Positions 8,514 to 16,769 of a stretch of 36,110 nt of DNA are shown here, in pieces. The stretch is from an uncultured Lachnospiraceae bacterium. GTDB lineage: Bacteria > Bacillota > Clostridia > Lachnospirales > Lachnospiraceae. The notes beneath the pieces are model-generated. The model saw only the letters and a program-made list of their open reading frames with translations, made no database searches and had not been told where the DNA came from. Every line of letters starts with the position of its first letter. Position 1 is the first letter of the stretch. The stretch spans positions 1 through 36,110 of the forward strand of contig CACZJZ010000035.1 in NCBI GenBank assembly GCA_902781655.1, given 5' to 3'. A program made the position numbers and the translations under genes.

Positions 8514-10379
8514 TCAAGTCTCATCCAGTCCACAATCGCCATAGGCAATTTTGTAAACCTGTGCTGTATCCTTCTTGTATGGAATGCCGAATTTTCTGTC
8601 CTCTCCCAGCATTGAAATGCCGGTACCCTCGCGCAGATAGACCGGGAATCGCTCCTCTGAAAGAATCCGCTGCCCACCCGAATAACACATCCCGGAGAAC
8701 AGTCCCATCCAGTTCCCCTCAGGCAGATATACTGCCCTGCGCTTCTTGTTCTCCTGCAGCAGCGGTGCCACCAGAAGTGCATCTCCGAACAGATACTCGT
8801 CCGTCTGAGTGACTGCCCTTATATCCTTTGGAAAATCCAAAAGAAGCGGCCGCATGATAGGAATGTTTTCCCGCACACTTTTCTGCGCAGTCTCCAGAAT
8901 ATATGGCATGAGGTTCATTCTGAGCCAGTGCCAATACCGAATTTCCTTCAACGTCCTGTCCGGATTCGCACTGTGCGCCGCAATATTCCAGGGACTGCGC
9001 TCATTGTTCAAATCCGTATTCTGATAGATATTCTGAAACTGCCCTCCGTCCGGCTCGGAGTGCCACTGCATGATCGGGCAGAAGCATGCAAACATAGTCG
9101 CGCGAAGATACAAATCCGCTGAAGGGATAGGACCGGCGAATCCGCCGATATCAAATCCCCAGAAGATGGCTCCGGACAGAGATGCCGAAAGTCCCGCTTC
9201 CACAGTTGCTGTGAACTCCTCATTCGTCGACATATGATCCCCGGCCCAGTACGCAGGGGTTGTCAGCATATCCCTGTACCCCGCTCTCGAGAAGAGGATG
9301 TTATCCTGCCCGATGAAACGACTGTACGCTCCAACATAATCCTGGCAGTATCGGTTTTTCTCCTGCCCCCCCGTCTTTTTATTGTGGCACGTGATGTTTT
9401 CCCGATAGATAAACTCCCCGCCATCCGTCTTAAAGCCATCCACTCCAATGTCCAGGAGATATTGCCGCTGCGCAAACCAGGATTCCGCTGTTTGCGGATT
9501 GGTGAAGTCCGGGATATAGGAACCCGCGAACCAATGTCCCTCCGGAATACGGTATGGCGTTCCATCCGCATTCATCACGCAAAGTTTTCTGACGACTGCG
9601 TTCTCCTTGTTCAACTCATTCTGTATACAGTGCGGTTCATTCTCTTCCTGCTGTTTATAGACCGGGATCTGCCACAAGACGAGATGCAGGTCTCTGCGGT
9701 GCAGATCTTGAATCATTCCGCGCGGATCATTCCAGTACGGACTTTTAGAGAAATCAAATTCCTCGTAGGAATGTCCCCTTCCGCCAGCCTTTGGCTGGTA
9801 AGATGCACCGTGGAAAATATAGAAGGTAGCCTCATCGGACCAGGCCTCCAGAACAATTACCGATGCCGGGAACTGATAACGCTCCAATATATCAATCTCT
9901 TCTTCTACATTCCTTTGCGAATTCCAGTGATTGGCTGAAATCCACGGTCCGAAGGCATAGTCTGGAAGCATTCGGCTTCCCCCGAGGCTTTTAAAATACT
10001 CCTGCTCTATCTCTTTCGGTTCCCCGCTAAAAAGGGTAACCGGGGCATTTTCCGGAATACAGCAGACGATTTTATTCTCCAGAAATTCGATCTGCATCGC
10101 CTCATCCGTATCAATGCTTAAACCAAATCCGGCATCCGTCAGGAAAAACGGCGCGGCAATATAAGCTTTGTCTCCCTGATTGCAGAATTTTTCCTCCACC
10201 TCGTTTAGATAGGTCTTTCCCTTCTGGTTAAGACCATTGAATCGTTCTCCCAGTCCGCCAGCAAACTTGTAATTGACAAAAAAAGTCCAAACTGCCTTCC
10301 CATTCCGCCCGTCCAGATTGATTCGCAAGTTGCCTGCCATGGCAATCTGAGAATAGTTGTCTTTGGTCAGTCTGATCAT
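8514..10379 (-). CDS. Glycoside hydrolase family 31 (YicI/alpha-xylosidase-like branch)
   Basis: A 621-residue cytoplasmic GH31 enzyme. The nucleophile motif is DGFKTDGGEF (Asp about 320) and the acid/base motif is YWAGDHMSTNEEF (Asp about 382). KTDxGE is the signature of the YicI-like branch, which includes alpha-xylosidases and related alpha-galactosidases or sulfoquinovosidases, and differs from the WNDMNEP branch of the other GH31 in this operon. The start is taken as the ATG at 10379, which shares one base with the lacI stop codon (TGATG); a GTG at 10382 is also possible, and AAAGGA serves either. It is the first enzyme after the regulator and separated by only 99 bases from the binding-protein gene. 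Confidence 0.92.
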   Translation of the reverse strand: MIRLTKDNYSQIAMAGNLRINLDGRNGKAVWTFFVNYKFAGGLGERFNGLNQKGKTYLNEVEEKFCNQGDKAYIAAPFFLTDAGFGLSIDTDEAMQIEFLENKIVCCIPENAPVTLFSGEPKEIEQEYFKSLGGSRMLPDYAFGPWISANHWNSQRNVEEEIDILERYQFPASVIVLEAWSDEATFYIFHGASYQPKAGGRGHSYEEFDFSKSPYWNDPRGMIQDLHRRDLHLVLWQIPVYKQQEENEPHCIQNELNKENAVVRKLCVMNADGTPYRIPEGHWFAGSYIPDFTNPQTAESWFAQRQYLLDIGVDGFKTDGGEFIYRENITCHNKKTGGQEKNRYCQDYVGAYSRFIGQDNILFSRAGYRDMLTTPAYWAGDHMSTNEEFTATVEAGLSASLSGAIFWGFDIGGFAGPIPSADLYLRATMFACFCPIMQWHSEPDGGQFQNIYQNTDLNNERSPWNIAAHSANPDRTLKEIRYWHWLRMNLMPYILETAQKSVRENIPIMRPLLLDFPKDIRAVTQTDEYLFGDALLVAPLLQENKKRRAVYLPEGNWMGLFSGMCYSGGQRILSEERFPVYLREGTGISMLGEDRKFGIPYKKDTAQVYKIAYGDCGLDET

Positions 10380-11401
10380 CACTTCAGTTCCTTTACGCTT
10401 TCTCTCTCAATGATTGACACCGGAAGGACGATGTCCTGCTGCCTGCTATTACCTCTGATTTCGTTGAGCAGAGAGTCAAATGCTTTTGCCCCCTTCTCTG
10501 CAATAGCCTGATGCACAGTGGTTAGTCCAGGCTCTAGGTAATTGGCAATTTCCAGATCATCAAAGCCAATGATAGATAAATCTTCCGGCACTGTTACCCG
10601 GTATGTATGCAGCCCTTTCATGAGACCAATTGCCATGACATCGGCCGTGCATACCAGTCCGGTCATTTCAGGAAGTGCCTTTGCAATATACGCGGCTGCC
10701 AGTCTCCCCTCTTCAAAACTGACCTTCCGCTCAAAAACCCATTGAGGATTCAAATTGATTCCTGCCTTTTCGAGCGCTTTCCGGTATCCCTGAAACCGTT
10801 TCTGCATAACACCATTTTCCTGAATATGTCCGCAGAGAAAACCGATCCTTCTATGTCCATTTCGAATCAGATAGGAAGTCGCCAGATAGCTCCCTTGCTC
10901 ATCATCGATTCTCACATTGTCAAAGTCTTTTGTCTTACAGTAGCTATCAATTAAAACAACCGGAATTTTTGTCTCAGACAGCTTGCTGAGTATTCCATCC
11001 TGATACACACCAATGGCAATGATTCCGCTCAAATTTCTCTCATAAGCAATTCTGATGTAGTTATCATCCAAATCCGCGCATGAAATCACTACCTGATAAC
11101 CCTGTTGTCTCGCTTCTCGCTCTATACTGCCGAGGATTTCTCCATAAAAGCTGTTTGCAAACACACTCTTGTTGTCGCCTTCTGTCTGCGGAACAACAAC
11201 TCCGATCAATTGGGATCGATTGGATGCAAGTTCCTTGGCGTTCATGTTCGGATAATAGCCAAGCTCCTTGACTGCGCTCAGGATTGCCTCTTTCGTCTCA
11301 TCAGAAATAGACTGCTGTTTTCCATTCAGAACATAGGAAACGGTTGCCGTGGAAACGCCCACATAATCCGCCACATCTTTTAATGTCACCTTACTGTTCA
11401 T
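10379..11401 (-). CDS. LacI-family transcriptional regulator
   Basis: A 340-residue regulator. Residues 4-50 form the LacI DNA-binding headpiece (VTLKDVADYVGVSTATVSYVLNG with the hinge NMNAKELAS). From about residue 60 a periplasmic-binding-protein-like sugar-sensing domain begins (QLIGVVVPQTE) and includes YLIRNGHRRIGFLCG and SIIGFDDLEIANYLEPGLTTV. It heads the operon containing two GH31 glycosidases and a sugar ABC transporter and most likely represses it until an imported sugar binds. The palindrome across its promoter at 11434-11473 is the obvious operator candidate, so the whole operon would be autoregulated from one site. The effector sugar is unknown. Confidence 0.94.
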   Translation of the reverse strand: MNSKVTLKDVADYVGVSTATVSYVLNGKQQSISDETKEAILSAVKELGYYPNMNAKELASNRSQLIGVVVPQTEGDNKSVFANSFYGEILGSIEREARQQGYQVVISCADLDDNYIRIAYERNLSGIIAIGVYQDGILSKLSETKIPVVLIDSYCKTKDFDNVRIDDEQGSYLATSYLIRNGHRRIGFLCGHIQENGVMQKRFQGYRKALEKAGINLNPQWVFERKVSFEEGRLAAAYIAKALPEMTGLVCTADVMAIGLMKGLHTYRVTVPEDLSIIGFDDLEIANYLEPGLTTVHQAIAEKGAKAFDSLLNEIRGNSRQQDIVLPVSIIERESVKELK

Positions 11402-11433
11402 TGCAATTCGACTCCCGATAATTGGTTGTGAAG

Positions 11434-11500
11434 CTCAGCTTAACCGCTTAACTACTTAAGCGGTTAAGCTGAGTATAACTGCGCTCTTCCTGGATGTCAA
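11434..11500 (-). promoter_or_regulatory. Promoter of the lacI-GH31-ABC operon with overlapping palindromic operator
   Basis: Read on the minus strand, TTGACA (11500-11495) and TATACT (11477-11472) are separated by 17 bases, an almost consensus vegetative promoter. A perfect inverted repeat with 17-bp arms (11457-11473 and 11434-11450, loop of six) overlaps the last bases of the -10 and covers the expected start of transcription. Each arm contains TTAANNNNTTAA with a CG-containing centre, in keeping with LacI-family operators. No T-run follows, so it is not a terminator. Repressor binding here is inferred from position. Confidence 0.8.
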
Positions 11501-11550
11501 TCAATTTCTCATATATTTCTCTCGAATAATTTCTGGAAGATTGTGCGCCT

Positions 11551-11590
11551 GAATAAAGAAAAACCAGTTCACCATAAAAGATGAACTGGT
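11551..11590 (-). terminator. Intrinsic terminator downstream of the TetR gene
   Basis: Arms TGAACTGGT (11582-11590) and ACCAGTTCA (11563-11571) form a 9-bp stem with a 10-base loop. On the minus strand it is followed by TTTTTCTTTATTC. It lies between the tetR stop (11668) and the lacI promoter, so it insulates the two units. Confidence 0.75.
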
Positions 11591-11597
11591 CGATGCC

Positions 11598-11625
11598 ATT
11601 GTCCCGAACAAGTTTAGCTTTTTCG
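11598..11625. repeat. Partial copy of the dispersed palindromic repeat
   Basis: This stretch carries an intact left arm and core (ATTGTCCCGAACAAG, then TTTAGCTT). The right arm has decayed to TTTCG in place of GTTCGGGACAA. It lies 43 bases beyond the stop of the TetR gene. Confidence 0.7.
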
Positions 11626-11667
11626 TCTTCGGCTGGTGCTTTCCGCTTCCACACGGTGCCCCCGCCT

Positions 11668-12246
11668 TCAGCCCTTGCTTTTCCCCGCGCTGTCTCTCCG
11701 CAGACTGACCACGGCTGTAAAATCAGGGCTGCTCCGCAGCACCGAGGACAACATGGCGACGAGATCCGCGGGCTCCTCCTTCATTCCATTGTCGATCCAG
11801 TCACGGATGACACCGACAATCCCATATTTCATAAAGGTACCGGCGAACTGGATTTCCTGATCGGAAAACTTTCCGTCGTCCCATGTCACGCCCGCCAGGT
11901 TCTTGATGACCTCATCCGCAATCCGATACACCGCTTTCTCAATGCTCGGCCACCCCCTGGAAGCGCGCAGCTCCATTATCATTTTCTTATTCTTCCGCAT
12001 CCGTTCCAGAAGCAGAATCAGCTTGTCGCCAACCACTGCGTCCTTATTCCCACTGTCGACTTCATATACAGCCTGTCGCATGATGTATTCAATCAGGTCA
12101 TAAATATCCCCGAAATGATAATAAAATGTCATCCGGCTCACGCCGCATGCCTCCGTGATATCCCGGACCGTAATCTTGTCAAATGGCTTTGTCTCGAGTT
12201 CCTTCCGCAGAGAATCCCGCAGCGCCCTTTTCGTAATTTCAGACAT
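11668..12246 (-). CDS. TetR/AcrR-family transcriptional regulator (DhaS-like C-terminal domain)
   Basis: A 192-residue regulator starting at MSEITKRALRDSL; AAGAGG lies seven bases upstream and a second purine run, AAGGAG, abuts the ATG. A longer frame to 12306 has no better start. Residues about 8-55 contain the TetR helix-turn-helix (DKITVRDITEACGVSRMTFYYHFGD). The C-terminal half, with KNKKMIMELRA and FMKYGIVGVIRDWIDNGM, resembles the ligand-binding domain of DhaS-type TetR proteins. Its neighbours are the lacI unit, insulated by a terminator, and pgi, so it stands alone and its targets cannot be deduced from the window. Confidence 0.9.
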   Translation of the reverse strand: MSEITKRALRDSLRKELETKPFDKITVRDITEACGVSRMTFYYHFGDIYDLIEYIMRQAVYEVDSGNKDAVVGDKLILLLERMRKNKKMIMELRASRGWPSIEKAVYRIADEVIKNLAGVTWDDGKFSDQEIQFAGTFMKYGIVGVIRDWIDNGMKEEPADLVAMLSSVLRSSPDFTAVVSLRRDSAGKSKG

Positions 12247-12673
12247 CTCCTTACCTCTTGATACGAGTACGCATAACATCCCGCCGCAAGGCAGAACCGC
12301 CTGCAAAATAAAAACAGCCCGACTGATCAGAGGGGGATCACAGCCAGGCCGGCCGGCATTTCTGCCGACGATGGTTATTGTACTCCAACAGCCCTCGCTT
12401 TGCTCTAGTCAATAAATCTCAAATGTCAATATCTTAATCGTTCTCAGCGAAAGTAGTGGCATTTGCATTCCCTATTCTGCCACTTTCCTTTGAAAAAAGG
12501 AACTGCTTGTTTCAAAATTTTCTTGTTTTGTTTCAAAAGCATATCCGGTACCGCGCTTTTACGGCATCCGCGCAAGTGTCACCTCCGGGCTTTTCCCGGG
12601 ATCGGGACGCCCTGTTCCTGTGGCAAAATCCTACGCTGGCAGGCGGGGTCGGGCCTTTCACCCTATAGAATGA
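12247..12673. other. Intergenic region without a supported gene
   Basis: About 430 bases between the tetR start and the flank of the pgi terminator. I see no frame with a credible start and composition and no recognised RNA. It contains a weak hairpin (AGTGGCA at 12455-12461 with TGCCACT at 12478-12484) and, on the minus strand, TTGACA (12429-12424) without a well-spaced -10. The tetR promoter must lie here but is not obvious. Confidence 0.5.
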
Positions 12674-12692
12674 GTGCGCCGCCGGGCGCACC
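12674..12692. repeat. GC-rich palindrome abutting the pgi terminator
   Basis: GTGCGCC and GGGCGCAC form a short perfect stem around GCC. The 17-mer GCCGGGCGCACCAAAAA (12681-12697) recurs at 23163-23179, again directly beyond the T-tract of an intrinsic terminator. Confidence 0.65.
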
Positions 12693-12743
12693 AAAAAGCA
12701 GGGACCGGGCAGGCAGAAATTTTCTGCCTGTCCGGCCCCTGCT
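12693..12743 (-). terminator. Intrinsic terminator of pgi
   Basis: On the minus strand a long GC-rich stem with arms around 12743-12724 and 12720-12697 (AGCAGGGGCCGG paired with CCGGTCCCTGCT, then CAGGCAGAAA with TTTCTGCCTG) runs straight into TTTTTGG. It starts 45 bases beyond the pgi stop. Confidence 0.88.
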
Positions 12744-12788
12744 CCGTGATGTGCCTTTCTTACGCTGCCTTTCGGAATCTGATCCCGC

Positions 12789-14348
12789 TCAGATATCCAG
12801 CAGATCGCTGTACTCCTTCAGAGCGCCGTCCGTATTGTGCGCCAGAACGCGCTTCGCCAGAACTTTGCCGAGCTGCACGCCCTCCTGGTCGAAGCTGTTC
12901 ACATTCCAGAGGAACCCCTGGAACATGATCTTATTTTCGAAATGCGCAAGCAGCGCGCCCAGAGACGCCGGTGTCAGCTGCTCGCCGATGATGATGCTGG
13001 ACGGCCGGCCACCTTCAAAATTCTTGTTGCGGTTCTCGTCCTTCTTGCCGCAGGCAAACGCCACGATCTGCGCCGCGACATTCGCGCAGAGCTTCTGCTG
13101 GCTGGTGCTGCCGATCTGGCTCTTCCGGAAGCCGACAAACTGCAGCGGAATGATGTTTGTGCCCTGATGCAGAAGCTGATAGAACGAATGCTGGCCGTTC
13201 GTGCCGGGTTCGCCGAAAATCACCGGTCCGGTGACATAATCCAGCGGCTCGCCAAAGCGGTTGACCGACTTGCCGTTCGACTCCATATCGACCTGCTGCA
13301 GATGGGCCGGAAATCTCGACAGGGCCTGCGAGTACGGCAGTACGGCCGTTGCTTCCATGCCGAGCACATTTCGCTCGTAGACACCGATCAGGGCATCCAG
13401 CATATCCGGATTCTTCAGCGGATCCTTCTCCTTCGCGAGCTCATCCTCCGCGTGCGCGCCATCGAGGAACTCCGCGAACACCTCTGGTCCGAAGGCCAGG
13501 GACAGCACCGCGCCGCCGACTGCGGAAGAAGAGGAATACCGTCCGCCGATGTAATCATCCATAAAGAAAGCATCAAGGTATCCCGCATTCTTCGCCAGCG
13601 GAGACGTCTCACTTGTGACCGCGATCATGTGCTTCGCGGGATCAAGACCCTCCTTCTCCAGCGCATCCTTCACAAACGATTCATTCGTCAGCGTCTCCAG
13701 CGTCGTGCCGGATTTTGACACCAGGATGAAGATCGTGTGCGGAACATCCGTGGAAGCAAGCACCGCCGCCGCATCGTCCGGATCGACGTTCGAAATGAAT
13801 TTTGCCGTCATCTTCAGATGACCGGTCACCCGTGCCCAGTTCTCCAGCGCGAGGTACATCGCTCTCGGGCCGAGATCGCTTCCGCCGATGCCGATCTGCA
13901 CAACCGACGTGAACTTCTCCCCCTTCTCATTGACAATCTCGCCGCGGTGCACCTTCCCGGCAAAATCCGCGATGCGCTTCTGCTGCTCCACATAGAAGTC
14001 ACGCTTGTTGACGCCATCCGCGATGACATCCCCGCCGAGCTGTCCTCTGCAGAGCTGATGCAGCACCAGGCGCTTCTCTCCCGTGTTGATCACCGCGCCG
14101 TTATACAGCTCCTCAAACTTCCCGGAGAGCTGCGCCTCCTCCGCGAGCTTCTTCAGCACCGACAGCGTCTCGTCATCCACTGCCTTCGCCGCATAGTTGT
14201 ATGTCAGTCCTTCCGCCATGGGAACGCTGTATTCCTTCACGCGTTCCGCGCCGCTCTCTCCGCTCATCACGGCCGCGAGGTCCACGCGTCCGCACTTCTG
14301 CAGCTCCTCAAACGAAGCCAGAGTATCCAGATTTTTCCACTCAGCCAT
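12789..14348 (-). CDS. pgi: Glucose-6-phosphate isomerase
   Basis: A 519-residue cytoplasmic enzyme interconverting glucose 6-phosphate and fructose 6-phosphate in glycolysis. Family landmarks are VQIGIGGSDLGPRAMYLAL (about 150-168), the phosphate-binding VSKSGTTLETLTN (about 210-222), GGRYSSSSAVGG (about 268-279), and GEPGTNGQHSFYQLLHQGT (about 379-397) with the likely catalytic Glu 380. Near the C-terminus DQEGVQLGK carries the conserved lysine. The length fits the long bacterial Pgi type. The start has GGAGGAAG seven bases upstream. The gene has its own promoter (TATAAT at 14390-14385) and its own terminator, so it is monocistronic. Confidence 0.97.
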   Translation of the reverse strand: MAEWKNLDTLASFEELQKCGRVDLAAVMSGESGAERVKEYSVPMAEGLTYNYAAKAVDDETLSVLKKLAEEAQLSGKFEELYNGAVINTGEKRLVLHQLCRGQLGGDVIADGVNKRDFYVEQQKRIADFAGKVHRGEIVNEKGEKFTSVVQIGIGGSDLGPRAMYLALENWARVTGHLKMTAKFISNVDPDDAAAVLASTDVPHTIFILVSKSGTTLETLTNESFVKDALEKEGLDPAKHMIAVTSETSPLAKNAGYLDAFFMDDYIGGRYSSSSAVGGAVLSLAFGPEVFAEFLDGAHAEDELAKEKDPLKNPDMLDALIGVYERNVLGMEATAVLPYSQALSRFPAHLQQVDMESNGKSVNRFGEPLDYVTGPVIFGEPGTNGQHSFYQLLHQGTNIIPLQFVGFRKSQIGSTSQQKLCANVAAQIVAFACGKKDENRNKNFEGGRPSSIIIGEQLTPASLGALLAHFENKIMFQGFLWNVNSFDQEGVQLGKVLAKRVLAHNTDGALKEYSDLLDI

Positions 14349-14384
14349 TGTATCTTCCTCCTGTATGCTGATACTGCTTTTCGC

Positions 14385-14390
14385 ATTATA
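14385..14390 (-). promoter_or_regulatory. -10 element of the pgi promoter
   Basis: TATAAT in the context ATGGTATAATGCG, 37 bases upstream of the pgi ATG on the minus strand. The TGG just before it resembles an extended -10. No good -35 stands 17 bases upstream. Confidence 0.55.
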
Positions 14391-14447
14391 CCATGCTTTT
14401 CGCCGCCATGGGAGCCATCCGCCATGCCGCGGTTCTCCTTGTCAATT

Positions 14448-16664
14448 TCAGATTTCGATCACCTGATCTCCCGCCACGATTTTGCCATGAATCTCCGGAA
14501 AACCGGCAGGTTGCGGGAGGCGACGAATGTGGTGCCAGCCCGGTTCCGCCGATGAAATACCCGCGATCGTTCGTGTCAGCTCATATACCGGCAATGCACT
14601 CCATGCGTGGCATGCACTTCTGCCATCCACGGGAACCTCGGGGCAGGTTGTATATCCTTTTGCGATCAGATCGATCCAGCCCTGCAACAGTTCGCGCGTT
14701 CTGCCATATAATCCTGTCTGCTCAAGCGCACGGAACAGCTCATAGCTCGCGGCAAAACTGCAGGGGATGACGTCCTTATCATCCAGCGCATGCGCCATCG
14801 CCGTCCTTGCCATCTCACCCTGCAACGCACCGCAGACAACAGCCCAGCTCTGCACATGCTGCGAGTATTTTTCTGTTTGTGGACCGTCCTTCAGCATACC
14901 GCGCTCCGGTGACATACAGTTGCGGATGACAGCCCTATTGATCTGTTTCTGCCTGTCTGTGTACTCCTTCGCTACCCCTTCTCTTCCAGTCGCCTCATAC
15001 AGAACCGCACCACAGTAGAGTGCGTACGCATACATCAGACTGATGACCGTGATCGGAGCCACCCCGTTGCACGGAACGCCGGCATCGCCCCACTGCTCCT
15101 GCCAGTCTACAAACGGCCAGTAACCAATATCTCCGACCATCCCCGTCGCACTGTCCAGTCTCGAGGCGAAATATTCCAGAATGGTATCTACATCCGTTCT
15201 GTACCGTACAATCAATTCCGTGCGCCCCGTCTGCTGATAATAATCATAGAGCGCATAAATGTAATACAAGGAGAACGTAGAGATCACCTGCGGATAGGCA
15301 CTTGGATATTTCCCCTGGATGAGACCGAATGGCTCCATGGAACAATGAAAGTCCTCCAGCGCTTTCTCTGCAAGGCGCAGATCAGTACTGACGCTATAGG
15401 AAAAAAGCATCTGCAGACGAGTATCCATGATGAACTCCATCTGCTCATAAAACGGGCAGTCCATGTATGTATCCATCATGCAGTTTTTCATTGTGCGCAC
15501 ACAGATATCATACAGCTGGGATACCCAGGGTGTATCGGAATGCAGTTCGGTCTGAATCACGAGCGGGTAGCCGGTTCTGTGATACGCCGGACGCTGGAGG
15601 CACAGCGCCTCGCCCTCTGTCTCAATCGTGATCTGAACAAAACGAAAGGTTCTCATCCAAAAGGGTTCATAGGTCACCGCACCACCGGGCAGGATAATAC
15701 TATCCTGCTGTCCTCCGTCAAACGGCTCCCCCTCTTTCCAGCGGTTCAGAGGCAGATCGTGTCCATCTTTTGAAAACTTCTCAAAATATGTCAAATGGAC
15801 ATGTGCATTGTTCCCGCCCGAAAAGCGATAGACGGGGTAAGCACTCATGATCTCGCCTGCATGAAAGAGCAGAGTGGCAGTTGTGTGCGCTGCGATCATA
15901 ACTGTCCCGGTTTCATCAAAAGCCGGTCCTGCCACCAGCTCAGTGAGCGTGCCCGGTATTTCCTCCAGCAGCGGAATCGGGCGCGGCGTCAGCCGCAGCT
16001 TCGGCAAAAATCCTACCAGGCGGTTGCGCGCACTCTCTGCCGCCGGATGCTTTACTTCCGGTATCCACCAATCGGTGTCATCAAAATCCGCCTTCTTCCA
16101 ATCAACCGGAACCTGTCTCAGATCGATATGTTCAGTGATGGCGCCGAGATTTTGATTGATTTCTGCAGCAACGAGCGAAAAGGACGGATCGAAATAGACC
16201 TTCCATGGAGCAATCCCTGTCGTCAGAGTTTTCTCCTGACTTGCTCCGTTCCACGCACTCTCCATGCAGAATCGGTGACCAACCGGCGGGGAGGCCACCG
16301 CGAGCAGTGACGTTGCCGGATCGCTCTGATCATCCGCCTGATTCGGATCGCAGTACAATACGGCAGCCGCAATCACATTCTCTCCCTCGCGCAAATACGG
16401 AGCCAGATCAATTTCCTCATAATAGTGCCGGAAGCGGTCACCCTTACAGGGGCCGGACAATATGGCCTGCGCATTGACCCACAGACGATAGCGGGAATTT
16501 GCTGTGATGAGACACGGGAACGACGTCCTCCGCAGATCTTCTGCTGTCAAAGAGATCTGTAAGCGGAAATAAGCGAAATGATTATTGTCCTCCCCACGGA
16601 AAATATGCTGTGCGCGTATCTGTGCCTGCGACAGGCCAATCCACTGTGCCCTGCTCCACTCCAT
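14448..16664 (-). CDS. Glycoside hydrolase family 78 (alpha-L-rhamnosidase)
   Basis: A 738-residue cytoplasmic enzyme. The start at 16664 (MEWSRAQWIGLS) has GAGGAG seven bases upstream; a longer frame to 16724 lacks a site. N-terminal beta-sandwich domains (about 1-370, including ANSRYRLWVNAQ and YFEKFSKDGHDLPLN) precede an alpha/alpha-barrel. The barrel begins near YMDCPFYEQMEFIMDTRLQ (about 400-418), the form of the GH78 catalytic signature that carries a Glu, and continues with GYWPFVDW and SWAVVCGALQGEMA. It would release terminal alpha-L-rhamnose from glycosides taken into the cell. It lies 105 bases downstream of a GH43 gene on the same strand without an intervening terminator, so the two are probably co-transcribed. 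Confidence 0.9.
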   Translation of the reverse strand: MEWSRAQWIGLSQAQIRAQHIFRGEDNNHFAYFRLQISLTAEDLRRTSFPCLITANSRYRLWVNAQAILSGPCKGDRFRHYYEEIDLAPYLREGENVIAAAVLYCDPNQADDQSDPATSLLAVASPPVGHRFCMESAWNGASQEKTLTTGIAPWKVYFDPSFSLVAAEINQNLGAITEHIDLRQVPVDWKKADFDDTDWWIPEVKHPAAESARNRLVGFLPKLRLTPRPIPLLEEIPGTLTELVAGPAFDETGTVMIAAHTTATLLFHAGEIMSAYPVYRFSGGNNAHVHLTYFEKFSKDGHDLPLNRWKEGEPFDGGQQDSIILPGGAVTYEPFWMRTFRFVQITIETEGEALCLQRPAYHRTGYPLVIQTELHSDTPWVSQLYDICVRTMKNCMMDTYMDCPFYEQMEFIMDTRLQMLFSYSVSTDLRLAEKALEDFHCSMEPFGLIQGKYPSAYPQVISTFSLYYIYALYDYYQQTGRTELIVRYRTDVDTILEYFASRLDSATGMVGDIGYWPFVDWQEQWGDAGVPCNGVAPITVISLMYAYALYCGAVLYEATGREGVAKEYTDRQKQINRAVIRNCMSPERGMLKDGPQTEKYSQHVQSWAVVCGALQGEMARTAMAHALDDKDVIPCSFAASYELFRALEQTGLYGRTRELLQGWIDLIAKGYTTCPEVPVDGRSACHAWSALPVYELTRTIAGISSAEPGWHHIRRLPQPAGFPEIHGKIVAGDQVIEI

Positions 16665-16769
16665 GTGAATTCTCCTCTGCTGTCTCGCCGATGGCTGCAT
16701 CAGGCTCATTCCTGACATAAACATTCGGATGAAAGAAATTTCAGCCTGTATCCCTGCCTCGAACGCATC

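Noticed and set aside
11448-11654. 68-codon minus-strand frame between tetR and lacI
   Set aside because: It contains the repeat copy, the tetR terminator and the lacI promoter in its length, so it is regulatory DNA rather than a gene.
12681-12697. CCGGGCGCACCA resembling a tRNA 3' end with CCA
   Set aside because: No T-arm (GGTTCGAATCC-like) or cloverleaf precedes either copy; the match is explained by a GC palindrome next to an A-run.
12463-13167. 234-codon plus-strand frame crossing the pgi terminator and pgi
   Set aside because: It is antisense to pgi and covers its terminator; the residue composition is not protein-like.
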